Shown here: one piece after another, positions 45,145 through 54,903 of the stretch
How the letters are laid out: each line of letters begins with the position of its first letter
Position numbering within the stretch: position 1 is the first letter of the stretch
NCBI GenBank assembly: GCA_002296965.1
Contig: DBIW01000012.1
Coordinates: 62,001 to 126,000, forward strand
Origin: Treponema sp. UBA792
GTDB lineage: Bacteria > Spirochaetota > Spirochaetia > Treponematales > Treponemataceae
DNA: 64,000 nucleotides
Direction: 5' to 3'
Made by a program: the position numbers and the translations under genes
The notes under the pieces: model-generated
The model's input: the letters and a program-made list of their open reading frames with translations, nothing else
The model's database searches: none
What the model was told of the DNA's origin: nothing

Positions 45145-46623
45145 ATGGCGTTGAGACTGTACAACACAATGGGCCGCAAGATGGAAGAATTCGTTCCGAT
45201 TCACGAAGGTTTTGTGGGATTTTACGGATGCGGACCGACCGTCTACAACTACGCGCACATCGGAAATCTCCGCGCCTACGTTTTTCTTGACACGCTTGAC
45301 CGCACGCTCACTTTCCTCGGATACGACAAAAAGCACGTGATGAACATAACAGACATCGGTCATCTTACCGGAGACGCAGACGAGGGCGAAGACAAGATGC
45401 TCAAGACAGCCCAGGAACGCCATCAGTCGGTTCTTGAAGTCGCAAAATTCTACACGGACGCTTTTTTCAATGACATCGACAGGCTGAACATAATCAGGCC
45501 GGATGTCGTCTGCAAGGCGACTGAGCACGTCCAGGACATGATTGAGCTTATCAAGAGAATCGAAGCGAACGGGCACACCTATATGTCCGGCGGAAACCTC
45601 TACTACGACGTTACGACTTATCCAGACTACGGAAAACTCGCCAACCTGAACCTTGACGATTTAAAAGCCGGCGCAAGAATCGAAGTTGACCAGAACAAGC
45701 GCAATCCTTATGACTTTGTCCTCTGGTTCACAAAATCAAAATTTGAAAATCAGGCCCTGACCTGGGACTCTCCTTGGGGAAGAGGATATCCGGGCTGGCA
45801 CATCGAATGTTCCGCAATGAGCATGAAATACCTCGGCGAGCATTTTGACATACACACTGGCGGAATCGACCACATCCCGATTCACCACACAAATGAAATC
45901 GCCCAGTCAGAAGGCGCAACCGGCCACAAATGGGTGAACTACTGGCTTCACAATGAATTCCTTGTGATTCAGAAAGAGCAGCCGGACAGCAGCGGAGACA
46001 CCGCAAAAATGTCAAAATCATCTGGAAATTTCCTGACGCTGCAAAGCCTCATCGACCGCGGCTATGATCCGCTTGACTACAGATATTTTCTGATGGGAGC
46101 GCATTACCGCAGTCAGGCAAAATTCAGCTGGAACTCGATGGATTCCGCAAAAAATTCACGCAAAGCGCTGGTTCAGCGGGCCGCAAAACTTTTTGCTGTA
46201 TACGACGGAGACGACATTCCGTCCGAAAGACTTTCCGCGAAAGCGACCGAATATCTGGGCAATTTCAGGGCTGCCATGGAGAACGACCTTTCAACTCCGC
46301 AGGCGCTTGGTGTTCTCCAGCTTGCGATAAAGGACGCGGCGCTCAAACCGGAAGAGGCGGTCACGCTCGCACGAAGCATGGATAAAGTTCTCGGACTAAA
46401 ACTTGAGGAATCGGCGAAAGAATTCAACTCCAGAACGGAAAATGCCGTTGATATTCACAGTGATGATCCGGAAGCGGAGGAAATCGACAGGCTTGTAAAA
46501 GAAAGAATGGAAGCAAAAAAAGCGAAGAATTTTGCGGAAGCCGACAGAATCAGAGATGAACTTACCGCACGGGGAATAACCGTCACCGACACACCGGCCG
46601 GTCCCGTATGGAAACGTTCGTAG
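45145..46623 (+). CDS. cysS: cysteinyl-tRNA synthetase
   Basis: The 492-residue class I synthetase charges tRNA-Cys. The HIGH motif appears as [11 protein letters not shown], the KMSKS motif as KMSKSSGN, and zinc ligands include the Cys in YGCGPTVYN and a later Cys/His set (HIECSAM and [10 protein letters not shown]). AGAGGTG lies 7 bases before the ATG. It is divergent from murB. The ECF sigma gene follows 27 bases later and may be read from the same transcript. Confidence 0.96.
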   Translation: MALRLYNTMGRKMEEFVPIHEGFVGFYGCGPTVYNYAHIGNLRAYVFLDTLDRTLTFLGYDKKHVMNITDIGHLTGDADEGEDKMLKTAQERHQSVLEVAKFYTDAFFNDIDRLNIIRPDVVCKATEHVQDMIELIKRIEANGHTYMSGGNLYYDVTTYPDYGKLANLNLDDLKAGARIEVDQNKRNPYDFVLWFTKSKFENQALTWDSPWGRGYPGWHIECSAMSMKYLGEHFDIHTGGIDHIPIHHTNEIAQSEGATGHKWVNYWLHNEFLVIQKEQPDSSGDTAKMSKSSGNFLTLQSLIDRGYDPLDYRYFLMGAHYRSQAKFSWNSMDSAKNSRKALVQRAAKLFAVYDGDDIPSERLSAKATEYLGNFRAAMENDLSTPQALGVLQLAIKDAALKPEEAVTLARSMDKVLGLKLEESAKEFNSRTENAVDIHSDDPEAEEIDRLVKERMEAKKAKNFAEADRIRDELTARGITVTDTPAGPVWKRS

Positions 46624-46650
46624 CATTCTGTAACCTTTTACGGAGTCCAT

Positions 46651-47220
46651 GTGTTTTACCCGAAAGAACGGAATCAGCAGGAATCGGCCTCATCACTTAA
46701 TGCAGGAAATCCCGCTGATTTCAGGATGATTTATGACGCCACAATGCAGATGCTCTTCAAAATCGCATACAGAATTGTGAATGATGAGGAAGCGGCAGAA
46801 GATTTGGCGCACGATTCGCTGATAAAAATGAACGAAAAGGAACTTGTGTTTCCGTCGCTGAACGACGCGAAATACTGGCTGATCCGGGTCGTAAAGAATG
46901 CCTCCCTGAACTACATAAAACGCAAGGAGAGGGAGCGGAAAGCCTATGAGAAAGTTCTTTACGAGGACAAACGTAAAACTCCGTCAGGCGAAGAGGAACT
47001 TCTGAAAGCCGATTCAATCAGAAAGGCGAGGGAAGCGCTCCGGAAGCTGCCAAAGGGAATGCAGGAAGTTCTTATCCTCAAGGAATACAGCGAGATGAAC
47101 TACAAGGAAATCGGAAAAATCCTTGGAATAACTGAGGGCAACGTAAAAGTCAGAGTCTTCAGAGCGAGAGAACAGCTTGTAAAACTGATAGGAGAAGAAA
47201 ATGTCTTTCTGCCCGAATAA
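46651..47220 (+). CDS. ECF-family RNA polymerase sigma factor
   Basis: The 189-residue protein has region 2 (about residues 30-95; IAYRIVNDEEAAEDLAHDSLIKM) and region 4 (about 125-180; LPKGMQEVLILKEYSEMNYKEIGKILGITEGNVKVRVFRAR split across the helix-turn-helix), with no region 3, as in ECF sigmas. The start is GTG, with CGGAG 5 bases upstream. The anti-sigma gene overlaps its last 20 bases. T. pallidum has an ECF sigma directly after cysS, so this is an old treponemal arrangement. Confidence 0.9.
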   Translation: MFYPKERNQQESASSLNAGNPADFRMIYDATMQMLFKIAYRIVNDEEAAEDLAHDSLIKMNEKELVFPSLNDAKYWLIRVVKNASLNYIKRKERERKAYEKVLYEDKRKTPSGEEELLKADSIRKAREALRKLPKGMQEVLILKEYSEMNYKEIGKILGITEGNVKVRVFRAREQLVKLIGEENVFLPE

Positions 47221-47848
47221 AGATATTCATTCTGTTTATCTTGACAACGAACTGCCTGAAATTTACCGGGCTGAATATGAATCGCATATAAACAGCTGCC
47301 CGGAATGTCGGAGCAGACTTGAAAAGCTGCGTGCCGTCCACAATCTGCTTGCCGCAGACTCAAAAAACATAACTCCGGACAGTCATTACATGAACCAAAG
47401 TTTTGAACGGCTCTCAGTAAGAATGAGCTACGCAAAAACAACCAGAAAAAGCACAGTTCCGAGTCTTTCCGCGCTGCGGTACACAATTCCGGCGGTCGCA
47501 GCAGCCGCCGTATTCGGGCTAATCATTCCGTTGAGGATGGCAGAAGCCCCGAACATGATGAATTCAACCACGGCTCAATTCGTATCCCATACGGCAAGCG
47601 CTCCTATCGCCGGAGGAAAAAGCGTCGTGCTTTCGGGCAACATCGAACATACTGCGGTAAATTCAATCAGAAATGTCAGCACAAATTCCGCCGAGAAAAA
47701 TCTGATAAATGATGTGGATGTATTCAGACCGGCATTCAACGAAGACAAGTCCATCTCCATAAAAATAACGGTTCCCGGAATAAATCCTGCACCCATAACA
47801 GCAACAATCCAACTGCCAATGTCCATGATTCCAGGTCAATTCCAGTGA
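47201..47848 (+). CDS. zinc-finger anti-sigma factor-like membrane protein
   Basis: The 215-residue protein starts with a ZAS-like zinc motif (His29, Cys33, Cys36, H-x3-C-x2-C). A linker and one membrane span follow (about residues 92-110, YTIPAVAAAAVFGLIIPL), then an extracytoplasmic tail of about 100 residues. It overlaps the sigma gene by 20 bases. This topology is that of an anti-sigma factor which holds the sigma at the membrane until an envelope signal releases it. Its GTGA junction couples it to the next gene. Confidence 0.85.
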   Translation: MSFCPNKDIHSVYLDNELPEIYRAEYESHINSCPECRSRLEKLRAVHNLLAADSKNITPDSHYMNQSFERLSVRMSYAKTTRKSTVPSLSALRYTIPAVAAAAVFGLIIPLRMAEAPNMMNSTTAQFVSHTASAPIAGGKSVVLSGNIEHTAVNSIRNVSTNSAEKNLINDVDVFRPAFNEDKSISIKITVPGINPAPITATIQLPMSMIPGQFQ

Positions 47849-49548
47849 ATTCCACAGGCAAATTAAGCTATATTTTCAGAAAGTCCCCTCTTGCAAGGCT
47901 GATGACGGCGATTCTGATTGTCGCCGCTGTTTCTGCGGTTGTCTTTATTTCGGGAGTAAAGACAAAAAGCGTTCCAATTATAGATGCCATCACGCCGCCT
48001 GTCGGCTCGCCGGGAGAAGTCGTGGTCATCAGCGGAAAGAATTTCGGCGAATCAAGAGAAATGAACTATGTTGAATTTGCAGGCGCACGTCTTACGGCAA
48101 GCTCATACATCTCCTGGAGCGACAACGAAATAAAATTCGTTCTGCCGGCCAACATTCAGGACGGACTTGTGTACGTAGGAACGAAAAGCGAAAAATCAAA
48201 TCCGGTTCTCTTCGCAAACGAGACGGAAATTCCCGTCCCTGTTACCGGCTCCGCCCCGACGACGCTCCCCAAAATAACATCCCTTTCGGCCGACAGGCTG
48301 GCGCCCGGAGAGATTCTGACGGTTTACGGAAGCAATTTCGGAGAGAACAGAAACACATCCCAAGTTTTATTCACCGCCGATTACGGAGAAAAATCCGCGA
48401 ATTCCGACTTCACCGACATAAAACTGTACAACGAGAACATGATTCCCGCATCGGATTTTGATTTTGCCTATGAATACTGGAGCAGCACAGAAATCCGGGT
48501 CCGGGTTCCGGACGGGGCGGGCAGCGGAGAAGTCATCGTGGACACAGGAAAAGAAAAATCCGAGCCCAAGAATTTTTCTGTAGATACAAGAGCCGGCAAA
48601 AAGAAATTCTCCGAAAGGAAAATTTATCTTATAAAATACACAGCGGACATCGCCGATGTCGTCATAACGGATTTCGGAACAGTGACGCTCAGATGTCCGG
48701 TTCCTGTAAAATATTCGGCGCAGCCTGACGTCGAAGTGACCGAAGTCTCTCCGGAGCCGATTCTTTTCAATTATCAGAACAACCTGATTCATCAGTTCAC
48801 AAAAAACAGGAGCGGTCCGGAAAAAAACGTCTCTTCCCAGAGTTTCGCGCTTCCTGTATATGAGGTGAACACGACGGTGTATCCCGAACGGATCGGAAGT
48901 TATTCCGACATAAGCGCAGGAACAGTCTCCGCATACACAAAAGCCGATGCGCTTGTTCCGTCAGACAATCAGAAAATAAAGGAGCTTGCGGAAAAAATTA
49001 CGGGAAAAGAAAAAAATCCGTTCAGAAAGGCAAAACTTCTGTACGCATACATAACCGCAGAATTTGAAATTCTCAGAGACAAACGCAATGAAAGCGCATC
49101 TCCGCTGGATCTTATAGAGGAAGGCAAGGGGGATGCCTATGATTTTGCCGTCATTCTTACAGCGCTCATGAGGGCGGCCGGAATTCCCGCAATAACAGAC
49201 GGAGGCATACTGATAAATCAGGATCTGACAACCCAACCGCACTGGTGGTGCGAGTTCTATATCCCGAAAGTCGGTTGGATTCCGGCGGATCCGGCTCTTG
49301 GCGCAGGACTTGAATACAAGAACTGGCAGGAAATCAGCAATCCCGGCGAATTCTACTTCGGGAATCTCGACTCCCATCACATCGCATTCTCAAGAAGCTG
49401 GAGCAACCTGAAACCGTTCTCGCAGGACAACAAAATAGTGCAATATCCCCGCAGCTTTGCGCTTCAGTCAATCTGGGAGGAATCATCAGACAGCACGGCA
49501 AAATACAGCTCATTCTGGACAGTTCCTGTCGTTGCCGGTGTCTACTGA
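47845..49548 (+). CDS. membrane-anchored TIG/transglutaminase-fold protein lacking the catalytic Cys
   Basis: The 567-residue protein has an N-terminal membrane anchor (about 17-37), two IPT/TIG Ig-like domains (about 45-125 and 142-245) and a transglutaminase-like domain (about 375-500). The His and Asp of the usual triad are in place (His466 in HWWCEF, Asp482 in PADPA). The position of the catalytic Cys is Ala431 (GKGDAYDFA), so peptide or transamidase activity is unlikely. The start is GTG, overlapping the anti-sigma stop. It is the likely structural or sensory output of the sigma operon. Confidence 0.82.
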   Translation: MNSTGKLSYIFRKSPLARLMTAILIVAAVSAVVFISGVKTKSVPIIDAITPPVGSPGEVVVISGKNFGESREMNYVEFAGARLTASSYISWSDNEIKFVLPANIQDGLVYVGTKSEKSNPVLFANETEIPVPVTGSAPTTLPKITSLSADRLAPGEILTVYGSNFGENRNTSQVLFTADYGEKSANSDFTDIKLYNENMIPASDFDFAYEYWSSTEIRVRVPDGAGSGEVIVDTGKEKSEPKNFSVDTRAGKKKFSERKIYLIKYTADIADVVITDFGTVTLRCPVPVKYSAQPDVEVTEVSPEPILFNYQNNLIHQFTKNRSGPEKNVSSQSFALPVYEVNTTVYPERIGSYSDISAGTVSAYTKADALVPSDNQKIKELAEKITGKEKNPFRKAKLLYAYITAEFEILRDKRNESASPLDLIEEGKGDAYDFAVILTALMRAAGIPAITDGGILINQDLTTQPHWWCEFYIPKVGWIPADPALGAGLEYKNWQEISNPGEFYFGNLDSHHIAFSRSWSNLKPFSQDNKIVQYPRSFALQSIWEESSDSTAKYSSFWTVPVVAGVY

Positions 49549-49589
49549 CATTTTTACGTACTAACGTGGTACTTATAGGAGGAAAAAAA

Positions 49590-50285
49590 ATGACAAAAGT
49601 TCTTTCCGTAGGAGGATCGATAATCGCCCCGGAAAAACCGGACAATTCATTCTTAAGAGAATTCGTGGTTATGGTGACCGGCTGGCTCAATGCGGACAGC
49701 AGCAGAAGACTCATTCTTGTTGCAGGAGGAGGCGCGCCCGCACGTATTTATCAGCACGCCTACGCCGAAGTTTCCGCCGAAACAGGAATTCCGGCAGAAA
49801 GCAACGCCGCCGACTGGATCGGAATAATGGCGACCAGAATAAACGCCCAGCTGCTGAAGGCTCTTTTTGGAAATTTGTGCAGGAACGAAGTGGTGTACAA
49901 TCCGACGGAAGACCTGAATTTTGACGGACAGATTCTTGTCGCGGCCGGATGGAAACCGGGATTCTCAACCGACAATGACGCCGTTCTTCTGGGAGAGAAA
50001 TTCGGTGCGGACACAATAGTGAATCTGTCAAACATAGAAAAAGTCTACACTGACGATCCGCGGAAAAATCCCGACGCAAAACCGCTCGATACGATTTCAT
50101 GGAAGGATTTCCGCGCGATGGTCGGCGACGAATGGACACCCGGTAAAAACACTCCGTTCGATCCGATCGCATCAAAAAAAGCGGAATCCCTCGGAATGAA
50201 GGTAATCTGCGCAGGTGGAAAAAACATTCCGAACATACGCGCGATTCTTGACGGCGGAGAATATATCGGAACAACAATCGGCTGA
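49590..50285 (+). CDS. pyrH: UMP kinase, amino-acid-kinase family
   Basis: The 231-residue protein phosphorylates UMP to UDP if the assignment is right. It starts KVLSVGGSIIAPE (nucleotide-binding Gly-rich strand) and has GGGAPARIY and the VYTDDPRKNPDAKPL segment typical of uridylate/aspartate kinases. The short length and sequence look closer to archaeal-type than to E. coli-type PyrH. A strong AGGAGG lies 7 bases before the ATG at 49590; the frame from 49566 would include the ribosome binding site and is rejected. Confidence 0.75.
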   Translation: MTKVLSVGGSIIAPEKPDNSFLREFVVMVTGWLNADSSRRLILVAGGGAPARIYQHAYAEVSAETGIPAESNAADWIGIMATRINAQLLKALFGNLCRNEVVYNPTEDLNFDGQILVAAGWKPGFSTDNDAVLLGEKFGADTIVNLSNIEKVYTDDPRKNPDAKPLDTISWKDFRAMVGDEWTPGKNTPFDPIASKKAESLGMKVICAGGKNIPNIRAILDGGEYIGTTIG

Positions 50286-50302
50286 TAAAAACACGTCTGG
50301 TC

Positions 50303-50345
50303 AAGGCACGGAGACGGAGACAAAATCCGCACCGTGCCTTTAAAA
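50303..50345 (+). terminator. pyrH terminator
   Basis: AAGGCACGG and CCGTGCCTT form a 9-bp stem over a 20-base loop, followed by TTTAAAAATTT. It lies between the convergent pyrH and M16 protease genes. Confidence 0.7.
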
Positions 50346-50359
50346 ATTTCCGTCCCTGA

Positions 50360-53221
50360 CTACTGCTCCGGCTCCAGAATCACACGGACATAATCATCCA
50401 CAGGACAATATTTTTTTACAAGAGACTGCATATTCTCCCCGGTAAACTGCGCCGGGATGGTGTCAAAATCATTCAGCAACGAAGCCGGCTCCCCGGATTT
50501 TCCATAGACAAGCTGCAGCTCTGAAAGCCACCAGCTGTTTGACCGGAGACTGGTCTCCTTGCTGCGCCTGTACTGCTCGCGGAGCTTCAAAAGAGTCTCC
50601 TCATCGACAGGATTTTCGGCAAGTTCGCGAAGAACCTCTATCACGGCGTCGGAAAGCTCAGTTTCACGGCCCGGCTCACATCCGAAGCTTATTTCCGTTC
50701 TGAACGAAAGCGGACTATCCAGCTCGCCGGTCCCGTAAATCCGCGGATAGACGGAAATTCCGTAGGTTCCGCCCTTTGCCTCCCGGATTTCATTGCGCAG
50801 CTTGATTTCAAGCATGTCTCCGAAAGGCAGCATCGTCTCGCTCATAACCCAATGCTTAATCGGATCAGATTCAGCCGGAACAGCTCCGCCAAAAGCGATA
50901 TAGACGGCGCTCTGCTTGTCCAGTCCCTTCCTCACAATCCCGCGCGGATTGCCCTTCGGAAATTCCGGCTCCTTAAATACAGGAGAACCAAGCGACGACA
51001 AATCGGAGGGAAGCGTTCCAAGGTAAGTCCGGCACAGTCCGACAAGCTTCTTCTCGTCGATGTCACCGACAAACACAACTGTAAAATCCGCCGCATTCGC
51101 AAAGCGTTCCCTGTAAATCCGCTCCGAGACGGCCTTGTCCAGCGAGGCGACGACTTCCGGTGTAAGCGACCTGAACGTAAAATCTCCGCCGAACACAATC
51201 TCATTTATCCTGTCGATGAACACATCATAGGGTTCAGCACCATGGCCTTTTGCCCTCTCGTCAAGCGAGGATTTCATGATTGTCCATCCGGTGTCATTGA
51301 ACTGCGGAGCGACAAGGAATTCACGTGCAAGAGAAAGAAGATTCTCAAGATTCTGCGATGGAGCGGAACCGGAAACTGACTGCCGATAACGTCCGACATC
51401 AATATTCAGCGAAATCTCCATACCGGCAAGCGCCTTCTGCATCTGCGGATATGTCATTCCTGCAATTCCAGAGCACATCGCATAGGACGGAGAGTACGCC
51501 GCAGAATAAAAATCGGCCGAATCATAAAGCGATGCGCCTCCGGCTCCTGTCATGCTGAACAGAATTTTGTTCTTCTCGAAATCCGTGCGTTTTATTATGA
51601 CCTTCAGTCCGTTCTCAAGAACATATTCAGTAACGCCAAGCACATCATTTTTGGCGGAAGAAACGACCGCGGCGGATTTTTCCGGCCTTGAACCGATTTT
51701 TCCGTCCGCGACATTATCCTGATATGCGGCAAGGCCTTCATTCCGGTAATTCTTCCAGATTTCAACAAGTTCCTTCTCGGACGGCATATCGGTACGCGAT
51801 TCAGGCGACTCGACCAGCATCATCAGCCCCCGGTCCGGAATCGTGTCATTGATGCTCCGGAGCACATCGCCGGCCGTCACCGTCGGAAGAATTTTCCTGT
51901 AAAGCTGATAGTATGCCCCGACGGAAACTGGAACGGAACCGCCGGTTATATATTCCACGATGTCAGAAATATAGGAGGCTGACTTTATGCTGTCCCGGCT
52001 TCTGTATGTCTGCTCCATTTCTGCCATAAGACGCTGTTTTCCGCGCTCAACCTCAGTTGCCGACACCCCGAAGCGCATAATCCGTTCATATTCATCAAGC
52101 ATACGCTCGAACGCCGGAATGAACATATTCTCCTTGGGAACAAAGGCGACTCCGTTAAATGCCTTGGATTTCACAATCCCCTGATGAACAGAATTCGCCG
52201 CAACCCACGGGGAACCGGCATCGTTCGTTATCTCGGAAAGCCGCTCATTCAGAATTCCGGACGCGATGGATGAAACAATATATTCACGGAGATGCCATTC
52301 CGTCGTGGACGGCTCAACTGCCGCCGGAGCAAGAATTTCAAGCACCGGATAAGACATTTCCCTGTCGGTCATGACAAGAGATGCCTTTTCAGTTCTGTCC
52401 GGAACCGAAAACTCAGGATGTTCCACTTTCTCCGCAGAGGCAGGAATATCCGACATCACGTTCTTCACGGCATTTATAAGGACATCCGGCTCCGCATCTC
52501 CGACAAGCACGACCGACATGAATTCCGGCCTGTACCATTTCTTATAGAAATCAACAATCCTCTCGCGGCTCACGTTTTTTATCACATCCATATCGCCGAT
52601 CGGAAGACGCTCCGCATATCTTGAATCCTTCAGAAGAAAAGGAAAAAGCTGATCGGAAATACGCCCGCTGAGTCCCCGGCGGAGACGCCATTCCTCCGTC
52701 ACGACTCCGCGCTCCTTGTCAATCTCATCCTGACCAAAAGTAATGCCGCACGCCCAGTCGCGGAGAACCAACATTCCCTTCTCAAGCATGGACGGATCAT
52801 CCGCCGGAACCTCAAGCATGAACACGGTCTCCTCAAATGAAGTATAAGCATTCACGTCGGCGCCGAAGCTCATCCCGATGGACTCAAAATAATCCACAAG
52901 CGAATTCTTCTCGAAATGCTCGGTTCCGTTGAACGCAAGATGCTCAACAAAATGCGCCACCCCGCGCTGGTCATCGTCCTCCATGCAAGAGCCGGCTCTG
53001 ACAACAAGCCTCAGATGAATCCTGTTTTTCGGCTCTGAATTCTTACGGACGTACCAGCTCAGACCGTTCTCCAGACTGCCGGAGACAATCTCCCTGTCAA
53101 ACGGAAGCGGCTTTGCGCCGTCCCGGCTGACTCCGCCGGAACTTGCGCATCCGAAAACAAGCGCCGCAAACAAAAAAAACGCCGCGATTCCGAACGGAAT
53201 TCCATTTCTCCTGAATTTCAT
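50360..53221 (-). CDS. M16-family zinc protease lipoprotein
   Basis: The 953-residue protein has a lipobox (FGC, Cys25) and four M16 domains. The inverted zinc motif HFVEH (His90, Glu93, His94) is in the first domain, with a third ligand Glu near 176 (VVTEEWR), so the N-terminal half is catalytically complete; the C-terminal half is the usual inactive clamp. It probably degrades peptides in the periplasm. AGGAGG precedes the ATG at 53221. Another ATG (53254) overlaps the upstream gene's stop and would hide the lipoprotein signal. Confidence 0.92.
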   Translation of the reverse strand: MKFRRNGIPFGIAAFFLFAALVFGCASSGGVSRDGAKPLPFDREIVSGSLENGLSWYVRKNSEPKNRIHLRLVVRAGSCMEDDDQRGVAHFVEHLAFNGTEHFEKNSLVDYFESIGMSFGADVNAYTSFEETVFMLEVPADDPSMLEKGMLVLRDWACGITFGQDEIDKERGVVTEEWRLRRGLSGRISDQLFPFLLKDSRYAERLPIGDMDVIKNVSRERIVDFYKKWYRPEFMSVVLVGDAEPDVLINAVKNVMSDIPASAEKVEHPEFSVPDRTEKASLVMTDREMSYPVLEILAPAAVEPSTTEWHLREYIVSSIASGILNERLSEITNDAGSPWVAANSVHQGIVKSKAFNGVAFVPKENMFIPAFERMLDEYERIMRFGVSATEVERGKQRLMAEMEQTYRSRDSIKSASYISDIVEYITGGSVPVSVGAYYQLYRKILPTVTAGDVLRSINDTIPDRGLMMLVESPESRTDMPSEKELVEIWKNYRNEGLAAYQDNVADGKIGSRPEKSAAVVSSAKNDVLGVTEYVLENGLKVIIKRTDFEKNKILFSMTGAGGASLYDSADFYSAAYSPSYAMCSGIAGMTYPQMQKALAGMEISLNIDVGRYRQSVSGSAPSQNLENLLSLAREFLVAPQFNDTGWTIMKSSLDERAKGHGAEPYDVFIDRINEIVFGGDFTFRSLTPEVVASLDKAVSERIYRERFANAADFTVVFVGDIDEKKLVGLCRTYLGTLPSDLSSLGSPVFKEPEFPKGNPRGIVRKGLDKQSAVYIAFGGAVPAESDPIKHWVMSETMLPFGDMLEIKLRNEIREAKGGTYGISVYPRIYGTGELDSPLSFRTEISFGCEPGRETELSDAVIEVLRELAENPVDEETLLKLREQYRRSKETSLRSNSWWLSELQLVYGKSGEPASLLNDFDTIPAQFTGENMQSLVKKYCPVDDYVRVILEPEQ

Positions 53222-53253
53222 GGACAGTTCCTCCTGCTGTTGTTTATTTTCCA

Positions 53254-54087
53254 TTATTCCTGAACAAATTTTCTGTATGCCCAGCGCAATACGGCAAGCG
53301 CATATTTCATCTGCGAGGCATTCATAAAAATAAAATATTTCCGGCTTCCGCTTGTAAGCCGCATCACCGTGTCAGATATGGAGGACACCGCCTCCAGGAC
53401 AGAAAGCGGAAATTCAAAACTCTCATTGCGCCCGAAAAACACGACCCTGCGGTTTGAAATAATCAAGTCTCCCGGATTGTTCTTGAGCGAGGCTTCCGTG
53501 GCGAACAGGAATTCCTCTCCCGATTTTTTCACAAGCTTCTGGTAATGGACAGGCGGCATTTGCGCGCCGTCTTCGAGCGGCAGCTTATACAATGAAGTGT
53601 CAACATAAGGATTTGTGTCTCCCGGAGAAGGTTTTGTGTTACGCCGGATTATCAGAAAAATCATGGCCGCGACAAAGGCAATCATGATTATAAGGCGGAG
53701 ATTTATTGCAGAAGATTTTCCGCCGGACTTTCCAGGCACAGGCAATGAAGATGTGTCAGCCACCGAATCAGACGACAAGACGGAACGGGAATTCTTTCTG
53801 TTCCCAGAGGAACGTCCGCCGGGAACTCCGGAGGATTCAGCCGCCGTTCCGCTTCCGGGAATAAAAGGAATTTCAAATCCGCCGTTTTTTACGGAAGGCT
53901 CAAGAAGAATAAGAACCGCCAGCAGAACCGCATATAGCGCACCGAGCACGGAAGTAAGAATTATTTTTGTCTTTTTTTTCCAGCCGAGAAAGAACCACAT
54001 CAGCGCAAGACCGAGCGGAAGCGTGACAAGACCTGCGAAACAGGCAATGGTCGCGGCTGCAAGAATTTTATTTTTCGGCACAGACAT
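53254..54087 (-). CDS. membrane protein with C-terminal PH-like domain
   Basis: The 277-residue protein has two membrane spans in the first 65 residues (about 10-32 and 40-60), a Ser/Gly-rich linker, a third span (about 130-150) and a C-terminal soluble domain (about 180-275). That domain has SNRRVVFFGRNESFEFPLSVLEAV, which resembles bacterial PH-like domains. Function is unknown. GGAGG lies just before the ATG at 54087. It is coupled to the M16 protease gene (stop TAA shared with a possible upstream protease start). Confidence 0.75.
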   Translation of the reverse strand: MSVPKNKILAAATIACFAGLVTLPLGLALMWFFLGWKKKTKIILTSVLGALYAVLLAVLILLEPSVKNGGFEIPFIPGSGTAAESSGVPGGRSSGNRKNSRSVLSSDSVADTSSLPVPGKSGGKSSAINLRLIIMIAFVAAMIFLIIRRNTKPSPGDTNPYVDTSLYKLPLEDGAQMPPVHYQKLVKKSGEEFLFATEASLKNNPGDLIISNRRVVFFGRNESFEFPLSVLEAVSSISDTVMRLTSGSRKYFIFMNASQMKYALAVLRWAYRKFVQE

Positions 54088-54179
54088 TCCTCCTCCGAAC
54101 AGCAAATTCCGGCGTCCGGCCGGACGAAACTCAATTCCCGATAAAAAATTCAGACCGCGACAAGTTTCGGTCACGCCCT

Positions 54180-54863
54180 TTATTTTGCTCCATATTCCAT
54201 ATAATAGGAATCCAGCTGTGATTTTATCTCATCCGTAATTATTTTCTTGTCTCCGGAAGTATACAGAACCTCCACGACATCGGCCATCGAGACTATCGCG
54301 CGTGCGGGAAACCCGTATTTTTCGGAAATCACATCAAGCGCGCTTTTTTCCGAATCAATGGCCTTCTCCATTCTGTTGAGCGACACAATCTCGCCGATGA
54401 TTTTTATAGAGCCGGAAACTTTTTCCTGGGCCTTTATCACCGGATAAGTCTCTTCTATCGATTTTCCAGAAGTCGTGACATCTTCGATTATCACAACCCG
54501 GTCACCGTCACAAATCGGGCTTCCAAGAAGAATTCCCGCATCGCCATGGTCTTTTGCTTCCTTGCGGTTTGAGCTGTAACGGATTTCCCTGCCGAAAAGC
54601 TTATAATATGCGATTACCGCCGCGACTCCGAGCGGAATTCCCTTGTATGCCGGTCCAAAAAGCACATCAAAATCATCACCAAAATTGTCGTGAATCGCCT
54701 GGGCATAATACCTTCCCAGGCGCATAAGCTGGCTTCCGGTCGTATATGCGCCGGCATTCATGAAAAACGGAGACTTCCGGCCGCTTTTCAGCGTGAACGA
54801 ACCGAATTTCAGCACGCCACATTCAATCATAAAGTCGATAAATTCCTTCTTATACTGTTCCAT
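54180..54863 (-). CDS. pyrE: orotate phosphoribosyltransferase
   Basis: The 227-residue enzyme joins orotate to PRPP to give OMP. The type I phosphoribosyltransferase PRPP loop VVIIEDVTTSGKS is intact, and the flexible-loop segment YSSNRKEAKDHG and GPAYKGIPLG are also present. GGAG lies 5 bases before the ATG at 54863. It is not next to pyrF (19100) or carA (60244). It leads a unit with the membrane protein and protease genes, or stands alone; spacing to the next gene is 92 bases. Confidence 0.95.
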   Translation of the reverse strand: MEQYKKEFIDFMIECGVLKFGSFTLKSGRKSPFFMNAGAYTTGSQLMRLGRYYAQAIHDNFGDDFDVLFGPAYKGIPLGVAAVIAYYKLFGREIRYSSNRKEAKDHGDAGILLGSPICDGDRVVIIEDVTTSGKSIEETYPVIKAQEKVSGSIKIIGEIVSLNRMEKAIDSEKSALDVISEKYGFPARAIVSMADVVEVLYTSGDKKIITDEIKSQLDSYYMEYGAK

Positions 54864-54903
54864 AAAAGCTCCAGGCAAAAATCAAGCGTCCATAAAAATC
54901 ACA

